Shown here: piece by piece, positions 36,535 to 44,697 of the stretch | How positions within the stretch are numbered: the stretch's first letter is position 1 | How the letters are laid out: each line of letters starts with the position of its first letter | Origin: an uncultured Collinsella sp. | Lineage (GTDB): Bacteria; Actinomycetota; Coriobacteriia; Coriobacteriales; Coriobacteriaceae | Length of the DNA stretch: 60,547 nucleotides | NCBI GenBank assembly: GCA_900752545.1 | Contig: CAADVS010000090.1 | Location: 1-60,547, forward strand | Direction: 5' to 3' | Notes under the pieces: model-generated | The model's input: only the letters and a program-made list of their open reading frames with translations | What the model was told of the DNA's origin: nothing | Database searches by the model: none | Translations under genes and position numbers: made by a program

Positions 36535-38040
36535 TTATGCCCGCGCGTCCGAAGCAGAACGGCAAGATGATGTGCCAGATGCAGCCGCAGCGTCGACAGG
36601 TCCGCCGTTCGGTAGAACGGCGGAACCACTATCGGCGAAATTCCAGCCGGCAAGGCGGTCCTTGGCGGTATCGATGTCCAGATAGTTCTCCTCGCCGTCC
36701 ATGAGTCGCGTAAAGGCGGTAAAGAGATAGTGAGCATCGGTGGGGCCGGGCGATGCCTCGGGATGGTACTGGACCGAGAAGCACGGCGCATCGAGCAGCT
36801 GAATGCCCTCGGCGGTGCCGTCATTGAGATTCACATGCGTCAGGCGAATGCGGCCGAAACGCTCGTTCATCACGACCGGCGCGATACCGCGGCGCACCCA
36901 GACGCGCAGATCGCCATCGGCCGCGTGCTCGGTCTCGCCGCCCGAAAGCTCGGGGACAAGCTTGCCCAAGCTGGGGAACAACAGGCCAAAGCCGTGGTTT
37001 TGCGCGGTGATCTCCACACGGCGGCTGACCAGATTCATAACCGGCTGGTTGCCACCACGGTGACCGAATTTGAGCTTTTCCATCTGGGCGCCGCATGCCA
37101 AGCTGATCATCTGGTGACCAAGGCAGATGCCAAAAACCGGCACCTTGCCGATTAGCTGCTGCACCTGCTCGTAGGTCTCCACCACGGCATCGGGGTCGCC
37201 GGGGCCGTTGGACAAAAAGACGCCATCGGGATTCATGTCGAGCACCTGACGCGCGGGTGTATCCCACGGCACGACGGTGAGGTTGCAGCCAGCACGAACC
37301 AGGCCCTCCAGGATGCCGCGCTTGACACCGCAGTCGTAGGCGACCACTTTGTGGCGGGCAGGAGCGGTAGGGGCAAGCGCAAAGTCATGCGTAGCGGGCA
37401 GGTCGCTCACGGCAAAAGCGTGGGGCTCAGGGCAGCTCACGGTCTTGACCAGGTTCTCGCCGACCAGCGTAGGCGCGGCGGACAGGCGCTCGGCAAGCTC
37501 GTCGACGTCGAAGATCTCCGTCGAGATTATGCCCATCTTGGAACCGTTGTCGCGCAGGTGGCGCACGAGAGCGCGGGTGTCGACGCCCTCGATAGCGACG
37601 ATGCTGTGTGCACGCAGGTACTCCGGCACGCTGACGGTCGAGCGCCAGTTAGAAGGCGTGGCGCACATGTCGTGGACGACCATGCCGCGCATGGCGGGAG
37701 CGCTCGCGGGGCGAGCGGTATCGCCGGGGAAGGCCGACTGGACATCGGTCTCGTCAATGCCGTAGTTGCCGATCTGCGGATAGGTCATGGTTACGATTTG
37801 GCCGGCATAGCTCGGGTCGGTCATGACCTCAAAGTAGCCCTCGAGCGACGTGTTAAAGCAGACCTCGCCGGTTGCGGTACCCTCGGCACCGCATGCACGG
37901 CCATAAAAAATGGTCCCATCCTCAAGATACAGGATGCAGGGACCGCAGGTGCCCTTGCTGGTTTTAGCCAGCATACGCTGGCACAGCTCGCTGGGCGCGA
38001 CGGTGCGGGCGGCAGCGCCCGCAATATGGTTGTTCGCCAT
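36535..38040 (-). CDS. carA: Carbamoyl-phosphate synthase small (glutaminase) subunit, enlarged
   Basis: Hydrolyses glutamine and channels ammonia to CarB. The 501 residues are well above the usual 360-390. The excess is an N-terminal stretch of about 30, a roughly 38-residue insertion between TAQNHGFG and RLTHVNLNDGT, and a tail of about 55 after LMDGEENYLD ending in a Ser/Ala-rich sequence. The glutaminase core is intact: GICLGHQ (nucleophile Cys), HRGGNQPV and VQYHPEASPGP (His-Glu). The ATG at 38040 with GGAAGGAG is clear, and that ribosome site lies in a PyrR-type RNA element. Confidence 0.95.
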   Translation of the reverse strand: MANNHIAGAAARTVAPSELCQRMLAKTSKGTCGPCILYLEDGTIFYGRACGAEGTATGEVCFNTSLEGYFEVMTDPSYAGQIVTMTYPQIGNYGIDETDVQSAFPGDTARPASAPAMRGMVVHDMCATPSNWRSTVSVPEYLRAHSIVAIEGVDTRALVRHLRDNGSKMGIISTEIFDVDELAERLSAAPTLVGENLVKTVSCPEPHAFAVSDLPATHDFALAPTAPARHKVVAYDCGVKRGILEGLVRAGCNLTVVPWDTPARQVLDMNPDGVFLSNGPGDPDAVVETYEQVQQLIGKVPVFGICLGHQMISLACGAQMEKLKFGHRGGNQPVMNLVSRRVEITAQNHGFGLLFPSLGKLVPELSGGETEHAADGDLRVWVRRGIAPVVMNERFGRIRLTHVNLNDGTAEGIQLLDAPCFSVQYHPEASPGPTDAHYLFTAFTRLMDGEENYLDIDTAKDRLAGWNFADSGSAVLPNGGPVDAAAASGTSSCRSASDARA

Positions 38041-38043
38041 AGT

Positions 38044-38077
38044 TCTCCTTCCCGGTCTCACAGGACCGGCTTAAAGG
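38044..38077 (-). promoter_or_regulatory. PyrR-binding RNA element overlapping the carA ribosome site
   Basis: Read on the minus strand: CCTTTAA, then the hairpin CCGGTCCTGTGAGACCGG, then GAAGGAG, which is the carA Shine-Dalgarno. CUUUAA...GUCCnGnGAG...GAAGG is the known PyrR target pattern. CCTT can pair with AAGG, so PyrR with UMP would lock up the ribosome site (translational control, as reported in mycobacteria). The pyrR gene is not in the window. Confidence 0.82.
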
Positions 38078-38177
38078 TGTGTAGTTAGGCCTCGCGGTAT
38101 TCTAACCGCAAGCATCGCCCATGGCATTAATTACATAGAATTGTTTACAAAATGATAATTATGACTTCCTGTGCATA

Positions 38178-38284
38178 ATGATTTTTCTGGGACGGGGATT
38201 AAAAAATTATTCTGAGAGCAGGGCTTTGTCGCCAACTGCATACATGACAGAATGATTTTTTAATCCCCGTCCCAGAAAAATCAT
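38178..38284. repeat. Hairpin element C: 37-bp arms
   Basis: Arms 38178-38214 and 38248-38284 differ at one base and contain TTTTTCTGGGACGGGGATTA. The 33-base centre differs from that of elements A and B. It lies between carA and the next minus-strand gene, upstream of the PyrR element. Confidence 0.78.
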
Positions 38285-38313
38285 CCCGCGTGGGCTTGCG
38301 GCTCACGCGGGAT
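38283..38313 (-). terminator. Terminator of the 38.3-39.3 kb membrane-protein gene
   Basis: ATCCCGCGTG pairs with CACGCGGGAT (10 bp); on the minus strand TGATTTTT follows. It shares its outer bases with hairpin element C. Confidence 0.8.
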
Positions 38314-38337
38314 GGCATCGTTCTATGTGGCTGCGGA

Positions 38338-39303
38338 CTACTTTTGCTTGTCCTGCTCCAGCAGCTCGGACGGCGTGCGATCGGGCTTTCCGCCGCGGAA
38401 GATCTCTCGACCGTGCAGACGATGCTCAAGATCGCGCTCGGCCTGCTCCTCCGTGATCTTGGTCTGGCTCACCACCGGGTCCTCGATCAGCGATGAAACC
38501 GAGTTGACCTGTTTTTGAATGCGCTCGGCAATGGTGTCGTCCATGCTTACGATGCGCATCTTCCAGTCGATACTCGTGGCGTTGGACGAGCTCTTGGTCC
38601 AAACGAACGTCAGGATGGCGCTTTGGTGCCCCTGAGCAGGAAACATGCCAAAGAAGGAATCATGCTGGATCCTGCTGTCCTCGTCGATATAGGCGTGAAC
38701 GTTATACACCACACGGTCGATCTTGTCGTTGAGCAGGGCGTTGGTTGCGAGCGCCGCCGCCTGAATCTGACCGTTGGACAGCAGCTCGAGTTCATTGGCA
38801 GAAGACGTGTCCAGCACCGTCACCTCAACCGTGCCCGTGCGCTCATCTGCCTCGTCGACGGTAAAATCGAGCGGGAACTGCGTAAAGCCATTGCCCCATT
38901 CAAGTCCACCCTTGAGCGCGGTCGAAACGGTATCCACCGAAACACTTTCGGAAAGGTTCGCGGTATTCAGACGTCGCATCACGCCGTAGCCAATCTGCAT
39001 GCCCACAATCAGCACCAAAATGCCGATAACCACGGCCATGGCGGTCTTCGTAATGGTATGGCTCACCTGCGAGCCCGAAGGGTCGTCCTCGGACAGCGGG
39101 TCGATATGTTTTGCCTGGCTCGCGCGATCCTCGCTGCGCAGCCGCGCCAGCGTCGCCTTGTCGCCGCGCTTGACGGCGGCCTCTTTCTCGCGCATGCGCT
39201 CGGTGCGCTTTTTGGCGAGCGTAGGATCCAAGACGCCGGATGCATCGATTTCGGAGAATAACTCCGTCACTTCTTCCGGAGTCAAAGGGTTCTTATCAGC
39301 CAT
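38338..39303 (-). CDS. Hypothetical single-span membrane protein
   Basis: I do not recognise this 321-residue protein. Residues 1-82 are charged and probably cytosolic, with an Arg/Glu/Lys-rich helix (KKRTERMREKEAAVKRGD). One membrane helix follows (about 86-107, TAMAVVIGILVLIVGMQIGYGV), then an extracytoplasmic domain of about 170 residues with alternating beta-like strands and few Cys. The C-terminus is again charged. AGGAAGATC precedes the ATG. It sits directly after the ABC exporter gene, 19 bases away, and is probably co-transcribed. Confidence 0.7.
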   Translation of the reverse strand: MADKNPLTPEEVTELFSEIDASGVLDPTLAKKRTERMREKEAAVKRGDKATLARLRSEDRASQAKHIDPLSEDDPSGSQVSHTITKTAMAVVIGILVLIVGMQIGYGVMRRLNTANLSESVSVDTVSTALKGGLEWGNGFTQFPLDFTVDEADERTGTVEVTVLDTSSANELELLSNGQIQAAALATNALLNDKIDRVVYNVHAYIDEDSRIQHDSFFGMFPAQGHQSAILTFVWTKSSSNATSIDWKMRIVSMDDTIAERIQKQVNSVSSLIEDPVVSQTKITEEQAERDLEHRLHGREIFRGGKPDRTPSELLEQDKQK

Positions 39304-39322
39304 GATCTTCCTGTCATATCAA

Positions 39323-41095
39323 TCAGTCGAGCTCGTGCGCACGCGCACCTTCGAACTGCATTCGATAGTAACGGGCATAGGTGCCGCCACGGGCGAGAAG
39401 CTCCTCGTGCGTGCCACGTTCCACAACGCGACCATGCTCAACGGTCGCAATCTCGTCAGCATGCTTAATAGTCGAGAGACGGTGGGCGATGATGATCGTG
39501 GTACGGCCGCGTGCCAGCTCTTCGAGCGACTCCTGCACCGCTTCCTCGCTCTCGTTATCCAGGGCACTCGTCGCCTCATCCAAAATAAGGATCTTGGGAT
39601 TCTTGAGAAAAACGCGCGCGATGGCGACGCGCTGCTTTTGACCACCCGAAAGACGGCTGCCGCGCTCGCCCACCACGGTGTCGTAGCCTTGCGGAAGCGA
39701 TTCGATAAAGGTATCAATATTGGCGCGGCGGGCCGCTTCGGCGATCTCTTCTGCCGTGGCGCCCGGCTTGCCGTAGGCGATGTTCTCGCCGATCGTTCCA
39801 TCAAACAGGTACACATCTTGCTGCACCAGGCCGATGGCACGGCGCAGACTATGCTGCGTCACGTCGCGCACATCCTGGCCGTCGATGCTAATGGAGCCGG
39901 CGGCAACGTCGTAAAAGCGCGGCAACAGCGAACAAGTCGTCGATTTGCCGCCGCCCGAGGGGCCAACCAAAGCGATGGTCTGACCGGGCTTGATGGACAG
40001 GTCCATGTGGTCGATAACAGGGCGTCCGTCGGCGCCGCGCTCGGCCAATTCAACATCCTCGTAGCTAAAGCACACGTCGCGGTACTCCACAGCACCAGCC
40101 GTCACCTGCAGATCCGCAGCACCCGGCTTATCCTGAATATCGGGGACAGTCGAGAGCACCTCATCCATGCGCTTAAAGCCGGCGATGGCTTTCTGATACG
40201 TCTCAGCCGAATTGACGAGCGTCTCGAGCGGCGTGCAGAACAGCGAAATGTAGAGTGCGAAGGTTGCCATATCGACCGCCTGCAGCTGACCCTGGGCAAC
40301 GAGCCAACCGCCCAGCAGCACCACGATCACATAAAGCACTCCCGAGAGCAGGCCATACGTCGCGGTATAGACGCCCATGGCGTGATACATGTTCTCCTTG
40401 GACGAAAGGTAGCGATTGTTCGAGGCGCGAAACTTAGAGCGCTCGGTCTGCTCATTGGCAAAGCTCTTGACCACACGCATGCCCGCCAGCGAATCCTGCA
40501 GCTGCGCGTTGATGCCGCTAATCTTTTTGCGGTTATCGCTAAAGACCTCGCGCATGCGCATATTCTGCCAAAACATAATGACCGCGAACACCACCGTCAC
40601 CACAGCCATGGCGAGTGCGAGCACCGGCGCGATGGTAAACAGAATCACAAACGAGCCGATGATCTCGATACCGCAGATAATGATCCATTCGGGCACGTGG
40701 TGCGCCGCCTCGCAGATATCGAACAGGTCATTGACCACGCGGCTCATCATGTCACCCGAGCTGTTGCGATCGAAGTACGCAAAGCTAAAGCGCTCGTACT
40801 GGTCGAACAGGTCCTCGCGCATCTTGGACTCCATGCGCGCGCCCATCACGTGGCCCCAATAGCTCACAAAGTAGCGGCAGGCGCAGCGGACGGCGTACAT
40901 CAGCACCAGGCCAACCGCGATCACACCGAGCGCCTGCATAATAGCAGCCTGACCCTGGGTAAAGAGCCCGCCGGTCAGATTGCGCAGAATAATGGGAAAC
41001 GCCAGGTCAATGGCGGCAAGCACCAGGGCGCAAACAGTATCGGCAACAAAAAGTCCCATCTGGGGCTTGTAATACGAAAGAAACCTTTTCAGCAT
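39323..41095 (-). CDS. ABC exporter, fused permease and ATPase (half transporter)
   Basis: A 590-residue MsbA/LmrA/BmrA-type half transporter that works as a dimer. Six membrane spans occupy residues 1-310. The ATPase domain has Walker A GPSGGGKST, the Q-loop VQQDVYLFDGTIGENI, signature LSGGQKQR, Walker B ILILDEATSALD and switch IAHRLST. The substrate is unknown; lipid, peptide or drug export are all possible. GAGGATCAC precedes the ATG. A strong hairpin separates it from the Nudix gene. Confidence 0.92.
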   Translation of the reverse strand: MLKRFLSYYKPQMGLFVADTVCALVLAAIDLAFPIILRNLTGGLFTQGQAAIMQALGVIAVGLVLMYAVRCACRYFVSYWGHVMGARMESKMREDLFDQYERFSFAYFDRNSSGDMMSRVVNDLFDICEAAHHVPEWIIICGIEIIGSFVILFTIAPVLALAMAVVTVVFAVIMFWQNMRMREVFSDNRKKISGINAQLQDSLAGMRVVKSFANEQTERSKFRASNNRYLSSKENMYHAMGVYTATYGLLSGVLYVIVVLLGGWLVAQGQLQAVDMATFALYISLFCTPLETLVNSAETYQKAIAGFKRMDEVLSTVPDIQDKPGAADLQVTAGAVEYRDVCFSYEDVELAERGADGRPVIDHMDLSIKPGQTIALVGPSGGGKSTTCSLLPRFYDVAAGSISIDGQDVRDVTQHSLRRAIGLVQQDVYLFDGTIGENIAYGKPGATAEEIAEAARRANIDTFIESLPQGYDTVVGERGSRLSGGQKQRVAIARVFLKNPKILILDEATSALDNESEEAVQESLEELARGRTTIIIAHRLSTIKHADEIATVEHGRVVERGTHEELLARGGTYARYYRMQFEGARAHELD

Positions 41096-41126
41096 GTGAT
41101 CCTCAAAGAAATATCAGCAACGTAAG

Positions 41127-41165
41127 GCCCTGGGACAAAGCAATCATCAGTACTTGTCCCAGGGC
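41127..41165 (-). terminator. Hairpin after the Nudix gene
   Basis: A perfect 12-bp stem, GCCCTGGGACAA with TTGTCCCAGGGC, 15-base loop. It lies 13 bases past the Nudix stop on the minus strand. The T-tract is poor, and the GGGACA/TGTCCC arms make it a member of the GGGACAG palindromes. Confidence 0.65.
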
Positions 41166-41177
41166 TATCCCCACTCG

Positions 41178-41882
41178 TTAAAGCTCCGCGCCCCCAAGGC
41201 GGTGAGCGATGCTATCGCAGGCCAAGGCGCCCACGACGGTCTTGGCATCTTCGATCTTGCCGTCGAGCACGGCGTCGATCAGCTCGTGCAGCGGCACGAG
41301 GTCCACGTTGACGAACTCGTCGTCATCGGGGTTGGGCGCATCGAACTCGAGCTTGGTGGCCAGGTAGATGTGAATGATCTCGTCACAGAAGCCGCAGGAC
41401 GTGACAATCGACGTCAAAAAGCGAATGCGACCGGCCCTAAAGCCCGTCTCCTCATGCAGCTCGCGCTTGGCGCAATCGAGCGGGTCCTCGCCTGGATCGA
41501 GCTTGCCGGCGGGAATCTCGACCGTCACGCGGTCGATGGCGGTGCGGTACTGACGCACCAGTACGATCTTGCCGCTCTCGGTCAGTGCCACAACGGCCGC
41601 CGCACCCGGATGGCGAACGATATCGCGGGCGCTGCGGTGACCGTTGGGCAGTTCAACCTCAAGACGGTGGACGTCGAGGATCTTGCCCTTCCAGGCGCAC
41701 TCCTCCGAAAGAATCTTCTCGTGCAGCTCGGCATCGTGCGGGTCGTCGTCGCCCAGCACCAGCGCCGGCTCGTCAGCGACCTCGCCACCAGGCTCGCCCT
41801 CGGCGTGCCCATACATGCGGCTGTCCTCTTCGACGATCTGCGCGTCCACGAGCTCTTCGTTCTTCTCGTCCATCCGTCCCAT
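41178..41882 (-). CDS. Nudix hydrolase, ADP-ribose pyrophosphatase-like
   Basis: A 234-residue protein. The Nudix box fits exactly: GKLDPGEDPLDCAKRELHEE plus TGF (about residues 145-167). The preceding VRQYRTAIDRVTVEIPAGKLDPG is typical of ADP-sugar pyrophosphatases. An acidic N-terminal extension of some 60 residues is unusual and may be partly untranslated; a second ATG three codons in has better spacing to GAGAGG. It follows purD by 12 bases, so they are probably one transcript. Confidence 0.88.
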   Translation of the reverse strand: MGRMDEKNEELVDAQIVEEDSRMYGHAEGEPGGEVADEPALVLGDDDPHDAELHEKILSEECAWKGKILDVHRLEVELPNGHRSARDIVRHPGAAAVVALTESGKIVLVRQYRTAIDRVTVEIPAGKLDPGEDPLDCAKRELHEETGFRAGRIRFLTSIVTSCGFCDEIIHIYLATKLEFDAPNPDDDEFVNVDLVPLHELIDAVLDGKIEDAKTVVGALACDSIAHRLGGAEL

Positions 41883-41894
41883 CCCTCTCGGACT

Positions 41895-43199
41895 TTAGGC
41901 ATCCCAGGCGTCGCGGCCACGCAGCGCGCGCAGGCCGATGTCATGACGCAGGGTCTTGCCCTCAAAATCAATCTTCTCGCAGGCCTCGTAGGCAAGGTTG
42001 CGAGCGTTCTCGAACGTGTCGCCCAGCGCGGTCACGGCAAGCACTCGGCCGCCGTTGGTCACGAGCTGACCGTCCACCACGGCGGTGCCGGCATGGTACA
42101 CGGTCACGTTCTCCATGGCCTCGGCGTCGGCGATGCCGGTGATGACTTTGCCCTTCTCGTAGCTGCCGGGATAGCCCGCGCTCGTCAGAACAACAGCCAC
42201 GGCCCACTCGTCACGCCAGTCGAGCTCAATCTGATCAAGCTCGCAGTTGGCGCAGGCGAGCATAACCTCGACCAGGTCGTTCTTGAGGCGCGGCAGCACG
42301 ACCTGCGTCTCGGGGTCGCCAAAGCGGGCGTTGAACTCCAGCACCTTGGGGCCGGCGGGGGTGAGCATAAAGCCGCCGTACAGGCAGCCGCGGTAGTCGA
42401 TGCCCTCGGCAGCAAGCTCGGCCACGGTCTGCTCCATGACCTCCACCATGGTGGCGTGCTCCTCGTCGGTCACGATAGGCACCGGGCTGTAAACGCCCAT
42501 GCCGCCGGTGTTGGGGCCAAGGTCGCCCTCGAGCGCACGCTTGTGGTCCTGCGAGGTGGCCATGGGGCGCACGGTCTTGCCGTCGGTAAAGGCCAGCAGC
42601 GAGCACTCGGGGCCGGTCAGCATCTCCTCGATGACCACGGTATTGCCGGCATCACCAAAGGTGCCGCCAAAGCACTCGCGCACGGCATCCTCGGCCTGCG
42701 CAAGCTCAGTCGCCACGATAACGCCCTTGCCTGCGGCCAGGCCGTCTGCCTTCACGACCAGTGGGGCGCCCTGCTCGCGCACGTAAGCGAGAGCTGAAGC
42801 CTCGTCAGTAAACGAGCCGTAGGCGGCCGTCGGAATGCCGGCACGCTCCATGAGCTGCTTGGAGAACAGCTTGGAGCCCTCCATCTGAGCGCCCTCGGCG
42901 CCCGGGCCAAAGCAGGGAATGCCCGCCGCGCGCACGGCATCGGCAACGCCCGCCACGAGCGGAGCCTCGGGGCCAATCACCACGAGTCCGCATCCGTGGC
43001 TCTGGGCAAACGCAGCCACGGCCGCAGGATCGCAATCGTCGAGAACCACGTTCTCGCCGCAGCTCGCGGTGCCGCCGTTACCCGGCGCAATGTAGAGCTT
43101 GCCGGCGCGCGGTGATGCAGCGAGCTTAGCTGCCAAAGCATGCTCGCGGCCGCCGCTGCCCAACAACAGGATGTCGATGGTTTGAGTGTCCGCCTTCAA
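41895..43199 (-). CDS. purD: Phosphoribosylamine-glycine ligase (GAR synthetase)
   Basis: Second step of purine synthesis. 434 residues of ATP-grasp fold: LLLGSGGREHALAAKLA opening, the PGNGGTA loop, VIGPEAPLVAGVAD, KADGLAAGKGVIV, and the metal-binding FNARFGDPETQVVLPRL. The start is a TTG at 43199 with a strong GAGGAGG seven bases upstream; no ATG lies near the expected N-terminus. purA is the next gene upstream, separated by a terminator. Confidence 0.96.
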   Translation of the reverse strand: MKADTQTIDILLLGSGGREHALAAKLAASPRAGKLYIAPGNGGTASCGENVVLDDCDPAAVAAFAQSHGCGLVVIGPEAPLVAGVADAVRAAGIPCFGPGAEGAQMEGSKLFSKQLMERAGIPTAAYGSFTDEASALAYVREQGAPLVVKADGLAAGKGVIVATELAQAEDAVRECFGGTFGDAGNTVVIEEMLTGPECSLLAFTDGKTVRPMATSQDHKRALEGDLGPNTGGMGVYSPVPIVTDEEHATMVEVMEQTVAELAAEGIDYRGCLYGGFMLTPAGPKVLEFNARFGDPETQVVLPRLKNDLVEVMLACANCELDQIELDWRDEWAVAVVLTSAGYPGSYEKGKVITGIADAEAMENVTVYHAGTAVVDGQLVTNGGRVLAVTALGDTFENARNLAYEACEKIDFEGKTLRHDIGLRALRGRDAWDA

Positions 43200-43253
43200 G
43201 GGTGCCTCCTCTATGGATTAGCGGCCCGCTCCGCGCGAGCCCTTTGCAAGCAA

Positions 43254-43295
43254 ATATACCCCTCAGCCGCCCGTCCGGGCTGCAAAGGGGTATAT
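43254..43295 (-). terminator. Terminator between purA and purD
   Basis: ATATACCCCT pairs with AGGGGTATAT, with a second GC-rich hairpin (CAGCC.../GGCTG) inside. It lies 23 bases after the purA stop. Confidence 0.8.
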
Positions 43296-43317
43296 CGCAA
43301 TAACCGAATAGTGCCGA

Positions 43318-44604
43318 TTACTTCCAGAATCGGTTGATGATCTGTTCGCGACCGGCGCCGACGCCAATGAACGTCACGCGGGTGTGTGCCAGATCCTCGA
43401 TAAATGCCACGTAGTCCTGAGCCTCCTGCGGCAGCTCCTCAAAGCTGCGGCAACCGGTGATGTCGCACTTCCAGCCCGGGAGCTCCTCGTAGATGGGCTT
43501 GGCGTGCTCAAAACGAACCTGATGCTCGGGCACGCTCGTGTAACGCTCGCCGTCGACGTCGTAGGCAACGCACACCTTGACGGTATCGAAGGCCGAAAGC
43601 ACGTCGAGCTTGGTCATGGCGATATCGGTGAGGCCATTGACACGCGAGGCGTAGTTGGCGATGGGGCCATCGAACCAACCGCAGCGACGGCGACGGCCGG
43701 TGGTCACGCCGTACTCATAGCCCTCCTCGGTCAGCGTATGGCCGGCCTCGGACTCATAGGAAAGCTCGGTGGGCATGGGGCCCGAACCGACGCGGGTGAT
43801 ATAGGCCTTCATGACGCCCAGCACGCGGTCGACATTCTTCATACCGACGCCAGAGCCGGTGATGGCGCCGCCGGCGGTGCAGTTGGAAGACGTCACGTAC
43901 GGATAGGTGCCGTGGTCAATGTCGAGCAGCGTTGCCTGGGCGCCCTCGAACAGCAGGTCCTTGCCCTCGTCGATCATGTTGTTGAGCAGCAGGCTCGTCT
44001 CGGTGATGTAGGGGCGCAGGCGCTCGGCCATGGGCAGGTACTCGTCGCAGATCTGGTCCACGGTGTAGGTGGGCAGGTGGTAGATGAGCTCGAGCTCGGG
44101 ATTCACGCGGGCAAGAGCGGTCTCCAGCTTGTCGCGGAACAGTGCCTCGTCCAGCATGTCCTGCATGCGCAGGCCGATGCGGGCCATCTTGTCCTGGTAG
44201 CACGGACCGATGCCGCGCTTGGTGGTACCAATGTTCTTCTTGCCGAGCTTCTGCTCAAAAGCACCATCCAGATCGATATGGTACGGCATGATGATGTGCG
44301 CGTTGCCACTGATCTTGAGGTTCTTGGTGGTGATACCGTCGGCCTCGAACATGTCGATCTCCTCAAGGACAACCTTGGGGTTGACGACGCAGCCGTTACC
44401 GATCACCGACATATGGTCGGAATACATGATGCCGGAGGGCACCTGGTGCAGGCCGTACTTCTTGCCGTTGACGACGATGGTGTGGCCGGCGTTATTACCG
44501 CCCGAATAGCGCACGACGGCATCGAAGTCGCCGGCGACCAGGTCGCAGATCTTACCCTTGCCCTCATCGCCCCACTGGGCACCGACCAAAACGGTTGACG
44601 GCAT
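43318..44604 (-). CDS. purA: Adenylosuccinate synthetase
   Basis: GTP-dependent first step from IMP to AMP. 428 residues. Motifs: VGAQWGDEGKGKICD (P-loop and catalytic Asp), NNAGHT, KRGIGPCYQDK, EGAQATLLDIDHGTYPYVTSS, and TTGRRRRCGWFD. AAGGAGTAAAC precedes the ATG. Confidence 0.97.
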   Translation of the reverse strand: MPSTVLVGAQWGDEGKGKICDLVAGDFDAVVRYSGGNNAGHTIVVNGKKYGLHQVPSGIMYSDHMSVIGNGCVVNPKVVLEEIDMFEADGITTKNLKISGNAHIIMPYHIDLDGAFEQKLGKKNIGTTKRGIGPCYQDKMARIGLRMQDMLDEALFRDKLETALARVNPELELIYHLPTYTVDQICDEYLPMAERLRPYITETSLLLNNMIDEGKDLLFEGAQATLLDIDHGTYPYVTSSNCTAGGAITGSGVGMKNVDRVLGVMKAYITRVGSGPMPTELSYESEAGHTLTEEGYEYGVTTGRRRRCGWFDGPIANYASRVNGLTDIAMTKLDVLSAFDTVKVCVAYDVDGERYTSVPEHQVRFEHAKPIYEELPGWKCDITGCRSFEELPQEAQDYVAFIEDLAHTRVTFIGVGAGREQIINRFWK

Positions 44605-44697
44605 GTTTACTCCTTACATTCATGGACTGTCTACGCGCCACGTTGGCACGCAGAAGCACAAAACATTCCCAGTATACCCGTGCAACGGGCGCCTGTC

